Positions 16,197 to 24,276 of a stretch of DNA of 38,892 nucleotides are shown here, piece after piece. Each line of letters opens with the position of its first letter. The first letter of the stretch is position 1. The notes below the pieces were generated by a model. It saw only the letters and a program-made list of their open reading frames with translations, did not search any database and was not told the DNA's origin. The position numbers and the translations under genes are program-made. The stretch spans positions 1 to 38,892 of the forward strand of contig RGDM01000027.1 of the NCBI GenBank assembly GCA_009918675.1, in the 5' to 3' direction. This stretch comes from a bacterium. Lineage in GTDB: Bacteria > Bdellovibrionota_B > Oligoflexia > Silvanigrellales > Silvanigrellaceae.

Positions 16197-16586
16197 TTAT
16201 TTCAGAATGCGATTCAATCTTGGATCCCGCAAATAGAGCCCCAGCCAGATGAAAGCTCCTACGTAGACCGGAGATAATGTGTGAGAAAAAATGGGATTGC
16301 CGACCCGAACGTGGCTCGCAACTGCACCACCCAAATAACCAGTCAACAAAATTGCGCCAACTATTGCAGTTCTGGGAATGAGGTGAAGAGCAAGACATGA
16401 ACTTAGAATCAAACCAACCAAGGGCATTTTTTCGATCGGCCATTGCAAAGCCGCGCCGGCTTCAAGCGCCTCTGGTGGAAGTTTATCCATAAAAAACTTG
16501 ATAGCCGAATCAAAGGCAAGAAAGGCAACTGCAACAAAACTCAGACCACGGCCGATGACAGTTTGCTTCTTGAAAATGTGATCCAT
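16197..16586 (-). CDS. DoxX-like membrane protein
   Basis: A 129-residue protein with four predicted transmembrane helices. The stretch LHLIPRTAIVGAILLTGYLG followed by GAVASHVRVG and PVYVGAFIWLGLYLRDPRL is typical of the DoxX-like family. Function is not established; some family members are linked to quinone or redox chemistry. I chose the ATG at 16586 (MDHIFKKQ) because GAGGA lies 7 nt upstream; the frame is open to an earlier ATG at 16613. It lies downstream of the Rieske-flavodoxin gene on the same strand, 139 bp away. Confidence 0.82.
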   Translation of the reverse strand: MDHIFKKQTVIGRGLSFVAVAFLAFDSAIKFFMDKLPPEALEAGAALQWPIEKMPLVGLILSSCLALHLIPRTAIVGAILLTGYLGGAVASHVRVGNPIFSHTLSPVYVGAFIWLGLYLRDPRLNRILK

Positions 16587-16725
16587 TTTTTTGTCCTCGT
16601 TTCGAGAATTCAATCAATCGAAAGATCCTAAATTCAGCATAACAGCAAACTGGGAACGCAGATGCCAGGCGAAATGACCTATGAGCTGATCATCGTAAGT
16701 GAAAGTGATTTGCACTTGCGTGTGA

Positions 16726-17835
16726 TCACTCCTCCGACGCGGGCGGTGCGGGGCGATGAGCTTTTCGACCACCAAGAACCAGCGGCTGCTCTGGTAAGGT
16801 TCCAGCAACCATCAGTCGAGCCAATTCTGCGCAGCGGTCTACGAGTGCTCGCGAACCTTCACGCAGCGATTCTCCTTCCGCAACGGCTCGAATGTTGTTT
16901 TCCATATCTTCGGCGTTCCAACCTCGCGAGTGAGCCACATACGGATACTGCGGGAACTGCACCCCCAATTCTGAGAAAAAGCCGAGCATCTGTCCTGCCG
17001 TTCCTTGAATGTTGTCTTGCCCACCGGTGATGATGAAGCCTGCAGTTTTATTCTTCAATACCGATTTATGAGCAATCGTGTTTTGGTTTTGAATGCAGTT
17101 CATGCGTTCAACCATTTTGAAATAGAGGCTGCTTGCTGCGCCCCAACGGATGGGCGTTGCAATGATATAAACATCGGCCCAGTGAACAATGGCTTCGTAC
17201 ACCTGATCGAGTTCATCTGTCGGGTCCATTTGTGTGATGGAACAGGGCCATGTGCATGCCTTTGCCGATTTCGAATAAAAGCCTTCGCACGCTCGAAATT
17301 TCAAATCCCGCAAACGAACAAGTCGTGTCTCCATTCCAGAAGCTGCTGCGTGTTGCAGAGCCTCTTCGAGTAATTCATCGGACGTTGAAAAACGGGGATG
17401 CCCCTCTGTCATGTTGGTTGTCGAAAGTCCAAACACCCGAATGGGTCCGGGTTCGCGATTGAATGGACGTGCCAGTGGGTGAGGTTTGTGGGGTTGCTTT
17501 GTCCGCTTGGTTGCAGAAGCAACATCCACCAACAGTCGCCCATCTTCAATTTTTGTAGCAAAGGATGGAACTTTGTCTTGCTCGAATCCGGGCTCGCCAA
17601 CTCCCGTTCGCCTGTCGAATTTCCAAAAATGCCAAGGGCACTCTACGAATTCTCCAGCGAGTCGGCCATCGCCGAGCGGACCACCCACATGATTGCAAAC
17701 TCCGGAGATGGCACCAAAGACTCCATCTTTGTAAGAAATCGCAAGACGCATGCGTCTTGCATAAACTGTTTGAAGTGGCTTTTCTGAGAGGTCTTTTACA
17801 CTGCCAACATCGACCCAATCATTTTGCTCCGCCAT
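16726..17835 (-). CDS. Rieske-flavodoxin-like (NAD(P)H-dependent FMN reductase type) fusion
   Basis: A 369-residue fusion. Residues 5-110 form a Rieske [2Fe-2S] domain (C47-x-H49, C66-x-x-H69; CNHVGGPLGDG, ECPWHFWKFD). After a basic/proline linker, residues 132-330 form a flavodoxin-like FMN domain with VFGLSTTNMTEG near its start, a cysteine group in KACTWPCSI, and DVYIIATPIRWGAASSLYF. The last also occurs in iron-sulfur flavoproteins and NADPH-dependent FMN reductases. It likely passes electrons between the Rieske centre and FMN; the partner is unknown. I chose the ATG at 17835 (MAEQNDW) because GGAGG lies 4 nt upstream; the 26-residue extension from 17913 lacks such support. Confidence 0.87.
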   Translation of the reverse strand: MAEQNDWVDVGSVKDLSEKPLQTVYARRMRLAISYKDGVFGAISGVCNHVGGPLGDGRLAGEFVECPWHFWKFDRRTGVGEPGFEQDKVPSFATKIEDGRLLVDVASATKRTKQPHKPHPLARPFNREPGPIRVFGLSTTNMTEGHPRFSTSDELLEEALQHAAASGMETRLVRLRDLKFRACEGFYSKSAKACTWPCSITQMDPTDELDQVYEAIVHWADVYIIATPIRWGAASSLYFKMVERMNCIQNQNTIAHKSVLKNKTAGFIITGGQDNIQGTAGQMLGFFSELGVQFPQYPYVAHSRGWNAEDMENNIRAVAEGESLREGSRALVDRCAELARLMVAGTLPEQPLVLGGRKAHRPAPPASEE

Positions 17836-18437
17836 CGCTCCTCCATATTTACTCAATCGCCCGCATAAAATTATTTTAAAAACGATTTTTTTTAAAACAC
17901 TGCAAAGTGTCAAAATCGAGTTAGCAACGGAGATGTAGGCACGTTTACTGTGTTCACATTTCTTAAATGCACAAGTCGCGAAGCACTGAGGCCCACAGCG
18001 TCGGATTGACCTGTATCAACCCATGAGTTCTCATAGGGACAATAGAGGACCTGTTTGAAACCTAGTGAATGCCCAGCAGCGAGGGCTTGGCCTTGCCGCC
18101 ACGATGTTGCTCGAAAAAACAAACAAATCGAATGATTTTGAGAAGATCGATCCTCAGGTTGGACCCAATTTCCGGGGCAAGGTGACGTAATAACGGCAAT
18201 ATGACGATCAAAATGTTCCCGAAGAAACCTCTTATGAGCCGATTGGAAGTGCCGAACACCCTCCTAGAAAGGATGGCCTTGAAGCCCAGTGGATGCGGAC
18301 GTTCGCTGAGTCGATGATTTGGTTGCATTTCAGGCTTTTAGGAGTTGGCGAATTTTAAGAAGTAGTCGCAGATGGAAGTTAATTTAAACTGATGCAAACA
18401 ACGACCGACTTTGCCGAAGTTTGCGCAGGAGGTGATT
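17836..18437. other. long gap upstream of the rhodopsin gene
   Basis: About 600 bp with no convincing gene. Minus frames of 88 residues (18062-18328) and 70 residues (17910-18122) overlap, lack ribosome sites and match nothing I know; together they might be a decayed gene. The right end must contain the rhodopsin promoter. I cannot name a clear -35/-10 pair. Confidence 0.5.
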
Positions 18438-19193
18438 ATGGATATGTTAAGTGTCTCCCAGTATTCACTCATTTATAATGCCTTTTCTTTTGCGTTCGCA
18501 GCAATGGGTGCTGCCACGCTCTTCTTGTGGTTTGGGCGTTCCCAGGTGTCAGAAAATTACAAAACAGCCGTGACGATTTCAGGTCTCGTTTGTGCAATTG
18601 CCGCCTACCACTATCTTCGAATTTTTGAGAGCTGGGGGGCTGCTTACCAGTTGAAAGGCGGCGTTGTGACGGCCACGGAAGTTGTCTTCAACGATGCCTA
18701 TCGTTACGTCGATTGGCTGCTGACTGTGCCCCTTTTGCTCATAGAATTGGTTCTTGTGATGCGGTTGAGCCGAGAGGAAACAGTGAGCAAGGCGAAGAAG
18801 TTGGGTTTTGCGGCCGCGCTCATGATTATTCTCGGTTACCCCGGGGAAATTGCCGCTGACGTGCCAACAAGAGCAGTCTGGGGAACTCTTTCGGCAATTC
18901 CCTTTCTGTATATTCTTTGGGAGCTTTTCACAGGACTCGGCGAATCCATTGAACGTCAGCCGGAGAATGTGCGCGAGTTGATAAAGCAGGCCCGATTGTT
19001 AACACTCGCATCGTGGGGTTTTTATCCAATCGTTTTTATGGCTCCTTACATCAAAATTTCAGGCGCAGATGCGCAAACAATCATTCAGATCGGTTACACG
19101 ATTGCAGACTTGGTTGCGAAGGCCGTTTTTGGTGTTGTGATTTGGCTTATCGCTGTTCATAAATCTCAAGCTGAGAGAACGGGTGGTCATTGA
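18438..19193 (+). CDS. light-driven proton pump rhodopsin, xanthorhodopsin-like
   Basis: A 251-residue microbial rhodopsin with seven helices. Helix C (RYVDWLLTVPLLLIELVLVM) has D92, T96 and E103, the DTE set of outward proton pumps: acceptor D92 and donor E103. H58 in AAYHYLRIF matches the histidine that pairs with the acceptor in proteorhodopsins. Helix G has D224 and Schiff-base lysine K228 (IADLVAKAVFG). L100, at the tuning position of proteorhodopsin, predicts green absorption. By my alignment G149 (AVWGTLSAIPFLYIL) replaces the bulky residue that closes the retinal pocket, as in xanthorhodopsin, where a carotenoid antenna docks. The start is the ATG at 18438, 5 nt after a perfect AGGAGG; the longer frame from a TTG at 18411 is not needed. 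The gene is monocistronic with its own terminator. No retinal-synthesis gene is nearby. Confidence 0.95.
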   Translation: MDMLSVSQYSLIYNAFSFAFAAMGAATLFLWFGRSQVSENYKTAVTISGLVCAIAAYHYLRIFESWGAAYQLKGGVVTATEVVFNDAYRYVDWLLTVPLLLIELVLVMRLSREETVSKAKKLGFAAALMIILGYPGEIAADVPTRAVWGTLSAIPFLYILWELFTGLGESIERQPENVRELIKQARLLTLASWGFYPIVFMAPYIKISGADAQTIIQIGYTIADLVAKAVFGVVIWLIAVHKSQAERTGGH

Positions 19194-19251
19194 AACAAAG
19201 GCTTTGCCCGAAATGCATGGATGGAATTGCCGGTGAAATGCGGTACAGTGG

Positions 19252-19298
19252 AAGAGGTCTGAGCGAAACCGAGAGCCGCTCCGACCTCTTGATTTTTT
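19252..19298 (+). terminator. Rho-independent terminator after the rhodopsin gene
   Basis: A 14-bp stem with one mismatch (19252-19265 with 19277-19290), an 11-nt loop and a T6 run (19293-19298). It separates the rhodopsin transcript from the glutathione peroxidase gene. Confidence 0.85.
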
Positions 19299-19374
19299 CC
19301 AGAAGTTTCGTAGCTTTGATGAATATTGAATGCGCAGAATTCTGAAATCAGCATCCACTAGAGGAATCCGCGAT

Positions 19375-19932
19375 ATGGAGAAGTCAGTTTACGAAGTTGA
19401 GGTTCTGGACATCAAAGGTCATCCCACCCTGTTGAGCCGCTACAGCGGTCAGGTCATGTTGATTGTGAATGTTGCTTCCAAATGTGGACTCACAAAACAA
19501 TACGAAGGTTTGCAGAAACTTTATCAAGAATATCTGAAAATGGGGTTGGTCATTTTAGGGTTTCCTTCCAATGACTTTCACGGACAAGAGCCAGGCACTG
19601 AACAGGAGATTCTTGAATTCTGTTCGCTCAAATACAATGTGACATTTCCGTTGTTTGCCAAGATCCCTGTCAAAGGCGTCAATCAGCATCCACTGTTCAG
19701 ACTGCTGACCACCTCAGTTCCGCGTTGTGTCACTCCAGAAAACAGCAATTTTGAGCAAAAATTGACCGAATCTGGGCATGAAAAATCAGAGCCACATGAG
19801 ATTCTCTGGAATTTCGAGAAATTTTTGGTTGGGCGCACAGGACTCGTTTCAGGACGCTTCTCACCAGATATGAAACCTGATGATCCTGTGTTGCTCAAGG
19901 CAGTGGAAAAGGCCCTCGGATTTCTAAACTAA
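19375..19932 (+). CDS. glutathione peroxidase family protein
   Basis: A 185-residue thiol peroxidase of the GPx family that reduces H2O2 or lipid hydroperoxides. The peroxidatic residue is C37 in VNVASKCGLT, a cysteine rather than selenocysteine. The second block is GFPSNDFHGQEPGTEQEI with the catalytic Gln, and the third is ILWNFEKFLVGR with Trp and Asn. The FPSNDF form differs slightly from the usual FPCNQF, and a cysteine in EILEFCSLKY may be the resolving residue, as in thioredoxin-dependent members. I start at the ATG at 19375 because AGAGGA lies 9 nt upstream; the frame from 19330 adds 15 unlike residues. It follows the rhodopsin terminator. Confidence 0.9.
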   Translation: MEKSVYEVEVLDIKGHPTLLSRYSGQVMLIVNVASKCGLTKQYEGLQKLYQEYLKMGLVILGFPSNDFHGQEPGTEQEILEFCSLKYNVTFPLFAKIPVKGVNQHPLFRLLTTSVPRCVTPENSNFEQKLTESGHEKSEPHEILWNFEKFLVGRTGLVSGRFSPDMKPDDPVLLKAVEKALGFLN

Positions 19933-19967
19933 TCAATCTCAGATCCACAAGAGTGGTATCTAGTGAA

Positions 19968-20687
19968 TTAGCTCATTCGTTTTGTTGACGAGAGCCCACC
20001 ATCGACAGAAATAATTTGTCCTGTGACCATTGAGCTTTGCGCTCCAAGAAGAAAAGACACGACACCCGCCATATCATTGGGCTCGGCAAGTTTTTGGATG
20101 GCTTGCAGCTGAAGGCTCGACTTGAGTGCATTTTCATTGCCCACGATTTTCTGACTCATTCGTGAACGGGTTAAACCTGGTGCAATGGCGTTAAAACGAA
20201 CGGGTGCATAGGTCGCCGCACACGAGCGCACCATGGCTTCAAGTGCGCCCTTGGCCGCAGCGATGGCCTCGTGATTTTGCAAACCAATGCGCGCAGCTGT
20301 GCTTGAGACCAAAACAACACTGCCTTCGCCCTGTTGTTTAAAAACAGGAAGCACTGCCTTGAGGGCCAAGAAAGCGGTTGTGACGTGCCTGCTAAAAATA
20401 TCGTTCCATTCATCGAGGCGAGTCATGTGCAGTGGCTTCAAGAGAATGGATCCACTAAAATGAGCGTATCCATCGATGCGTTGCCAAGCTGCGAGAGCCT
20501 GTTCAATGGATTGCTTCAGAAAGTCTTCATCCAAAGCCGAGCCAACAAGAGAAATGTGTTCACTCTGAATGGCTTTCTCGAGCGGATGCTCTGAGAGAAG
20601 CAAAAAGCGAGCATGGGTGTTTTGAGCAATGAGTTCTTGCGCCATGGCTGAATTTGCGCCTTGAATCACATAGACAGGTGCACTCAT
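19968..20687 (-). CDS. SDR family protein with altered cofactor and active-site motifs
   Basis: A 239-residue short-chain dehydrogenase/reductase fold protein. The C-terminal landmark (VRFNAIAPGLTRS, VTGQIISVDGG) and the SVVLVSSTAARIG strand are normal. The glycine-rich cofactor loop TGxxxGIG is instead QGANSAMA, and the active-site Y-x3-K is I142-A-A-A-K146, lacking the tyrosine. I recall a subgroup with the same NHEAIAAAK block, so this is probably a conserved divergence rather than decay. Enzyme activity is doubtful or mechanistically different. It starts after GAGGAAAA and lies 48 bp downstream of the MBL hydrolase gene, probably in one operon. Confidence 0.82.
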   Translation of the reverse strand: MSAPVYVIQGANSAMAQELIAQNTHARFLLLSEHPLEKAIQSEHISLVGSALDEDFLKQSIEQALAAWQRIDGYAHFSGSILLKPLHMTRLDEWNDIFSRHVTTAFLALKAVLPVFKQQGEGSVVLVSSTAARIGLQNHEAIAAAKGALEAMVRSCAATYAPVRFNAIAPGLTRSRMSQKIVGNENALKSSLQLQAIQKLAEPNDMAGVVSFLLGAQSSMVTGQIISVDGGLSSTKRMS

Positions 20688-20735
20688 GGTTTTTTCCTCT
20701 GCCGTTTTTTGAAAAATTTGTGAATGCCGCAGACT

Positions 20736-21407
20736 CTACTTCAAAATCCATTCATCAATAAAGCGAGATTCAAGAATATCTCCGTGTCCAACACAGAACG
20801 TACGGTATCCTATTTTTCTCAAATTGATTATTTGAGCGCGGCATTCCGCTTGATCTTTGCTGCTCGGATGAAGCGCGGGAATCCATGCGGGAGGCAACCC
20901 GAAAACGCCTCCCATCAGCAAATCGCCAATACAGGCAATTCCGTTGTCGAGCAGCACCGAAAGTGAACTTTCCGTGTGGCCGGGTGTTCGCACAACTTTT
21001 CCATCAATGCCAAAGTCTGCGAGCGAGACTTCGGATTCAACAGCAACATCAACCTCAACAGGAACAAAGCTGAGTAATCCGCTTTTCTGAATCAGTCGAT
21101 CGAGTCGATTTGAAAAGCGAGCGATACGACCGTGTTCTTGGATTCCCTCGGCCAGAAAGGATTGCGACTTCGCACAGGCGATAACAGGAACTCCGCGTTT
21201 CTTTAACTCTGCGGCGCATCCGCAATGATCCGCATGGACATGCGTGAGAACCACGCCGGCTAATTTCTCAATGGGAACACCGCGTGCTTCAACTTGTCCG
21301 CTGAGGGCGTCCCAGTCGGATCTGCATCCGGCATCAACCAGAATCGGCCGACGCCCCTGAATTAAGAAGGCATTTGAGATTGCTAGCGAGATTTGTGAAA
21401 CCTTCAC
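20736..21407 (-). CDS. MBL-fold metallo-hydrolase
   Basis: A 223-residue metallo-beta-lactamase-fold hydrolase of the glyoxalase II/quorum-lactonase general type. The metal-binding set is complete: H56-x-H58-x-D60-H61 (LTHVHADHCG), a later His in TPGHTESSLSV, an Asp in CIGDLLMGG and a terminal His in VGHGD. There is no signal peptide, so it is cytoplasmic. The start is a GTG at 21407 with GGAAAG upstream. Substrate cannot be assigned: lactoylglutathione, acyl-homoserine lactone and others remain possible. It is followed closely by the SDR protein on the same strand. Confidence 0.87.
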   Translation of the reverse strand: MKVSQISLAISNAFLIQGRRPILVDAGCRSDWDALSGQVEARGVPIEKLAGVVLTHVHADHCGCAAELKKRGVPVIACAKSQSFLAEGIQEHGRIARFSNRLDRLIQKSGLLSFVPVEVDVAVESEVSLADFGIDGKVVRTPGHTESSLSVLLDNGIACIGDLLMGGVFGLPPAWIPALHPSSKDQAECRAQIINLRKIGYRTFCVGHGDILESRFIDEWILK

Positions 21408-21480
21408 GGCCGAGCTTTCCGTTTTTCTGGTTAGAGCCTATTCTAGATCTCGACCATAAATGCTCAAATTCGAAGTGTCA

Positions 21481-22608
21481 TTAACGCTTGGACAGCTTGC
21501 CTGATCCGGATCTCTTGGTTTGGGCGAGTTGCTCAACCGTGTCGATATGAATCCATTTCTCTGAAAGAATTCGATAGCGGTCGCCTTCCCACTTCATATA
21601 GAGAAACTTGTAGCCTGTGTCTGTTGTTTCGGATGAACTGTAGTTTTGCTTGAAAAGCGCAAGCAGCTGGTCTTCAAAGGCGACAATTCCAGGTTGAGTG
21701 AGATTCACTTGAATGGAATCTCCGCGTCGCTCTTTCAAACTTGACTTCAAACTTAACCATGCCTTCTTGTTCATTTTGGCGGCGGAGAAATCGTTGGAGT
21801 AGTAAGAACTGTAGGCATCAAAATCAGACTTCTCCCAAGCCGTGCGCCATCCCTCGATCATCTTAAGCGCCTGTTCTTTGTCTTGATTCAAAAGAACTTC
21901 ATTTGCAACGGTAGTAATTTCGCTGGTGATAACAACGGGAGTTGAATAGGGCTCCAGGTATTTTGCGAGGTCGAGGAGATCGTTGTTTGCCAGCGCGACA
22001 CAACCTTCGGTATCAAATGCTTTTAAAATACGCTCAGATGAAATCACCCCGTGGATCCAAATGCCCGAACCGGTTTTGCGTTTTTGGTTGTCATAGATGT
22101 TCGGGAAGTCGAGAGTGAACGCAGCTGGGCCATACTTAGCAGGCAGGCCGCGACCATCTTTTTTGCCGGTGATGAAATAGAGTCCTTCGGGAGTCTTTAA
22201 ATCGCCTCTGCGTTCTTTGTCACCGAGTTGCTTGCCGGTGATGGCGCGATAGCGCTTCACGAGCGTGGTCTTGCCTTGTAAATTTTCGTAGACGCTCAAC
22301 CGGTGGTGAAGTTTCTCAACGACAATGGCGTAACGAGATTCCGCGCCCATAGAGATAATTGCTTTTGGGTGCCCAGTGGGGGTGCGGTGGTCGGAATCCG
22401 CTTCATCCTCGAGAATTCCCCCACCTGATTTAAGCTTGGCTGTTTCTTTTGCGGTGAGCTCGGCAATCCGTTTGGCATCTTCGGGTGACGTTAACGAATG
22501 ACCTATGGGTCGAGCCGGCCCACGGGGAGTTTCTGCTTTAGTCTGAGCAAACGCGTTGACGTGGAGAAGTGCAACAGCACCCGCGAGCGCCACTTTTCCC
22601 AACTTCAT
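21481..22608 (-). CDS. L,D-transpeptidase (YkuD) with C-terminal NTF2-like domain
   Basis: A 375-residue exported protein. The first 22 residues form a signal peptide. The YkuD catalytic domain (about 92-230) has IWIHGVIS with H186 and FDTEGCVAL with C203, the catalytic His and Cys. Such enzymes make 3-3 peptidoglycan crosslinks or attach proteins to the wall. From about 245 a SnoaL/NTF2-like domain follows (IEGWRTAWEKSDFDAYSSYY, then MKWEGDRYRILSEKW), as in several proteobacterial L,D-transpeptidases where it may bind substrate or partners. The start is the ATG at 22608 with GGAGA 9 nt upstream. It is divergent from the di-CxxCH lipoprotein gene. Confidence 0.9.
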   Translation of the reverse strand: MKLGKVALAGAVALLHVNAFAQTKAETPRGPARPIGHSLTSPEDAKRIAELTAKETAKLKSGGGILEDEADSDHRTPTGHPKAIISMGAESRYAIVVEKLHHRLSVYENLQGKTTLVKRYRAITGKQLGDKERRGDLKTPEGLYFITGKKDGRGLPAKYGPAAFTLDFPNIYDNQKRKTGSGIWIHGVISSERILKAFDTEGCVALANNDLLDLAKYLEPYSTPVVITSEITTVANEVLLNQDKEQALKMIEGWRTAWEKSDFDAYSSYYSNDFSAAKMNKKAWLSLKSSLKERRGDSIQVNLTQPGIVAFEDQLLALFKQNYSSSETTDTGYKFLYMKWEGDRYRILSEKWIHIDTVEQLAQTKRSGSGKLSKR

Positions 22609-22952
22609 TTAGAAAATCTCCGCCATTGTTGCCATAGGGTGCGATTTTGCTCGACAGTGTTTGCTTACGCAACGCAAAGAAGTTCTACCCTCGGGAGTTT
22701 GACGTTTTGTTATTGAGATGACGGAAATTTCAGCAATTTTTGAGCTGAATTGCTGGGAATTTTATGCCGCTGGGTTGGGCTCGACGGAGGGCGAAGCTCC
22801 TCGTACCGCAGTCTGTCCTATTCCTGGAATCTACGAAAATGTCTTTTTTGCTCACTGAATCCCCGATTTGCATCAGCATTTTGGCGTACCTTGCTTGTTG
22901 CATTCGGATTAAACTGAGGACTTAAAGAAATCCTTTTGCTGCGAGGGACGCG
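22609..22952. other. divergent promoter region
   Basis: About 340 bp between two outward-facing genes. It should hold both promoters. I see no gene, repeat or clear regulatory motif in it. Confidence 0.5.
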
Positions 22953-24275
22953 ATGATCCGCAGAGACCTTTTTTATTCCGCCTGGATAGTCCTTGCGCTG
23001 TTGGTTTTCTCTTCTGCCTGCAACCGACGGAATTTTAATAGCCGCGGCACTTCGAATTCCTCGGACTGGGGAATGCGGGAATATTCGGTTGCGTGTTTTC
23101 AAGAACTCGGCCAGCTGCCAGAGGATGTTGATTGCGACAAGGCGGTTGAGGTTCCGATGACTCTCAATGGAGCGTCGTTTGAAGAAAAAATATTTGCCGC
23201 AGCAAAATCGAAATCGAATGAAAAAATAAAATGCGACAATCCAATAATGTCGGTTCGAGATGAAGCGCTGGGTGGTTGCATACCGGGAACCAGGGTTCGC
23301 CGCATGTCGACAGCAACAACTGATTTTGTATTTATTTGCCGCAGAAGAAATACGTTTCTTGAAGGAAAAACTGTTGAAAAAGGCGGTGGACCAACGCGGT
23401 TGTATGACACCGTTGCCTTCATTGGTCACAACCGTGAGTCGAATAAGGCCTGCTTTGTTGAGCGCTCAAATACTGTTGAAGTGCAAAACAGTGAGACGGG
23501 TAAAACATATTTGGCTGCGGCAGGACGAATGAATGGAGAATACATTTCCCCTCTTCTTGCTGCGGACGACAAACGACTGCAGCAAGTTGCAAGCCAGTGG
23601 GAACCCATGTCGATTGATTGCACAACCTGCCACTCGACAAAGCCCTTTGTGTATTCACCCGCTGTCAGCCGACTCAAACAGGCCGCGAAAAAAGACAACA
23701 CTGAGATTTATGAGTTAGTTCTTCCAAAGCCGACCCGGGTTTTGCGCTCACGAGAAGGTAAACTTTCGGGTGCACCTTACACGCTTGTGGCAGAAGAATT
23801 TCTTCGGAATTATATCCCTAGCAAGGGCTATATTACCGAGCTGCATCCGGGCTACGGGGTTGCGGTTGTGCCAGAGAAATTGAAGCCACTTGCTAAGCCA
23901 AGGCTTCTTGATAATTCCGAAGGTACTGTCTGTGGAAAATGTCACGATATTGGTGGACGCGACTATTTGGGTTTGCTCGTTCCGCAAATCACCGGCTACT
24001 TTCCGGAGGCACTTTTGAAAAATAAAGATGCCTGGGCAAGTTTCTCGCAGTATGCAGGCCGTCGGGCGGATGCGGAATTTCTTGATGGCTCCGCGCGTGT
24101 TTCAAGCGTGAAGGGCCATCATGATGAAACAATTTGGAAAGCTGTTTTTGCAGGGTCTCCTGAGCGCAACACCCCCGACGGGCGAAAAGCGTTGTTGGAT
24201 GCACTCGTTCGCTGTGGTGTAGAGGCAAAGTCGGGCGGCTGCAATTGGGCGCCTTTAGGTGCTGTTCCTGAATGA
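22953..24275 (+). CDS. di-CxxCH lipoprotein, cytochrome c-like
   Basis: A 440-residue predicted lipoprotein (LVFSSAC, anchor Cys23). It has two haem c attachment motifs, C223-TT-C226-H227 in DCTTCHSTKPF and C327-GK-C330-H331 in VCGKCHDIGG. About 100 residues separate them, and some ten further cysteines occur in the N-terminal half. The first 200 residues resemble no domain I know. A role in electron transfer or a peroxidase-like reaction in the periplasm or at the outer membrane is likely; the axial ligands cannot be named. Shine-Dalgarno GAGGGA lies 4 nt before the ATG. It converges on the LRR gene with only one base between stop codons. Confidence 0.8.
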   Translation: MIRRDLFYSAWIVLALLVFSSACNRRNFNSRGTSNSSDWGMREYSVACFQELGQLPEDVDCDKAVEVPMTLNGASFEEKIFAAAKSKSNEKIKCDNPIMSVRDEALGGCIPGTRVRRMSTATTDFVFICRRRNTFLEGKTVEKGGGPTRLYDTVAFIGHNRESNKACFVERSNTVEVQNSETGKTYLAAAGRMNGEYISPLLAADDKRLQQVASQWEPMSIDCTTCHSTKPFVYSPAVSRLKQAAKKDNTEIYELVLPKPTRVLRSREGKLSGAPYTLVAEEFLRNYIPSKGYITELHPGYGVAVVPEKLKPLAKPRLLDNSEGTVCGKCHDIGGRDYLGLLVPQITGYFPEALLKNKDAWASFSQYAGRRADAEFLDGSARVSSVKGHHDETIWKAVFAGSPERNTPDGRKALLDALVRCGVEAKSGGCNWAPLGAVPE

Positions 24276-24276
24276 A

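Noticed and set aside
17910..18328. Two overlapping minus frames upstream of the rhodopsin gene (70 and 88 residues)
   Set aside because: They might be a frameshifted remnant, but no family is recognisable and no ribosome sites are seen.
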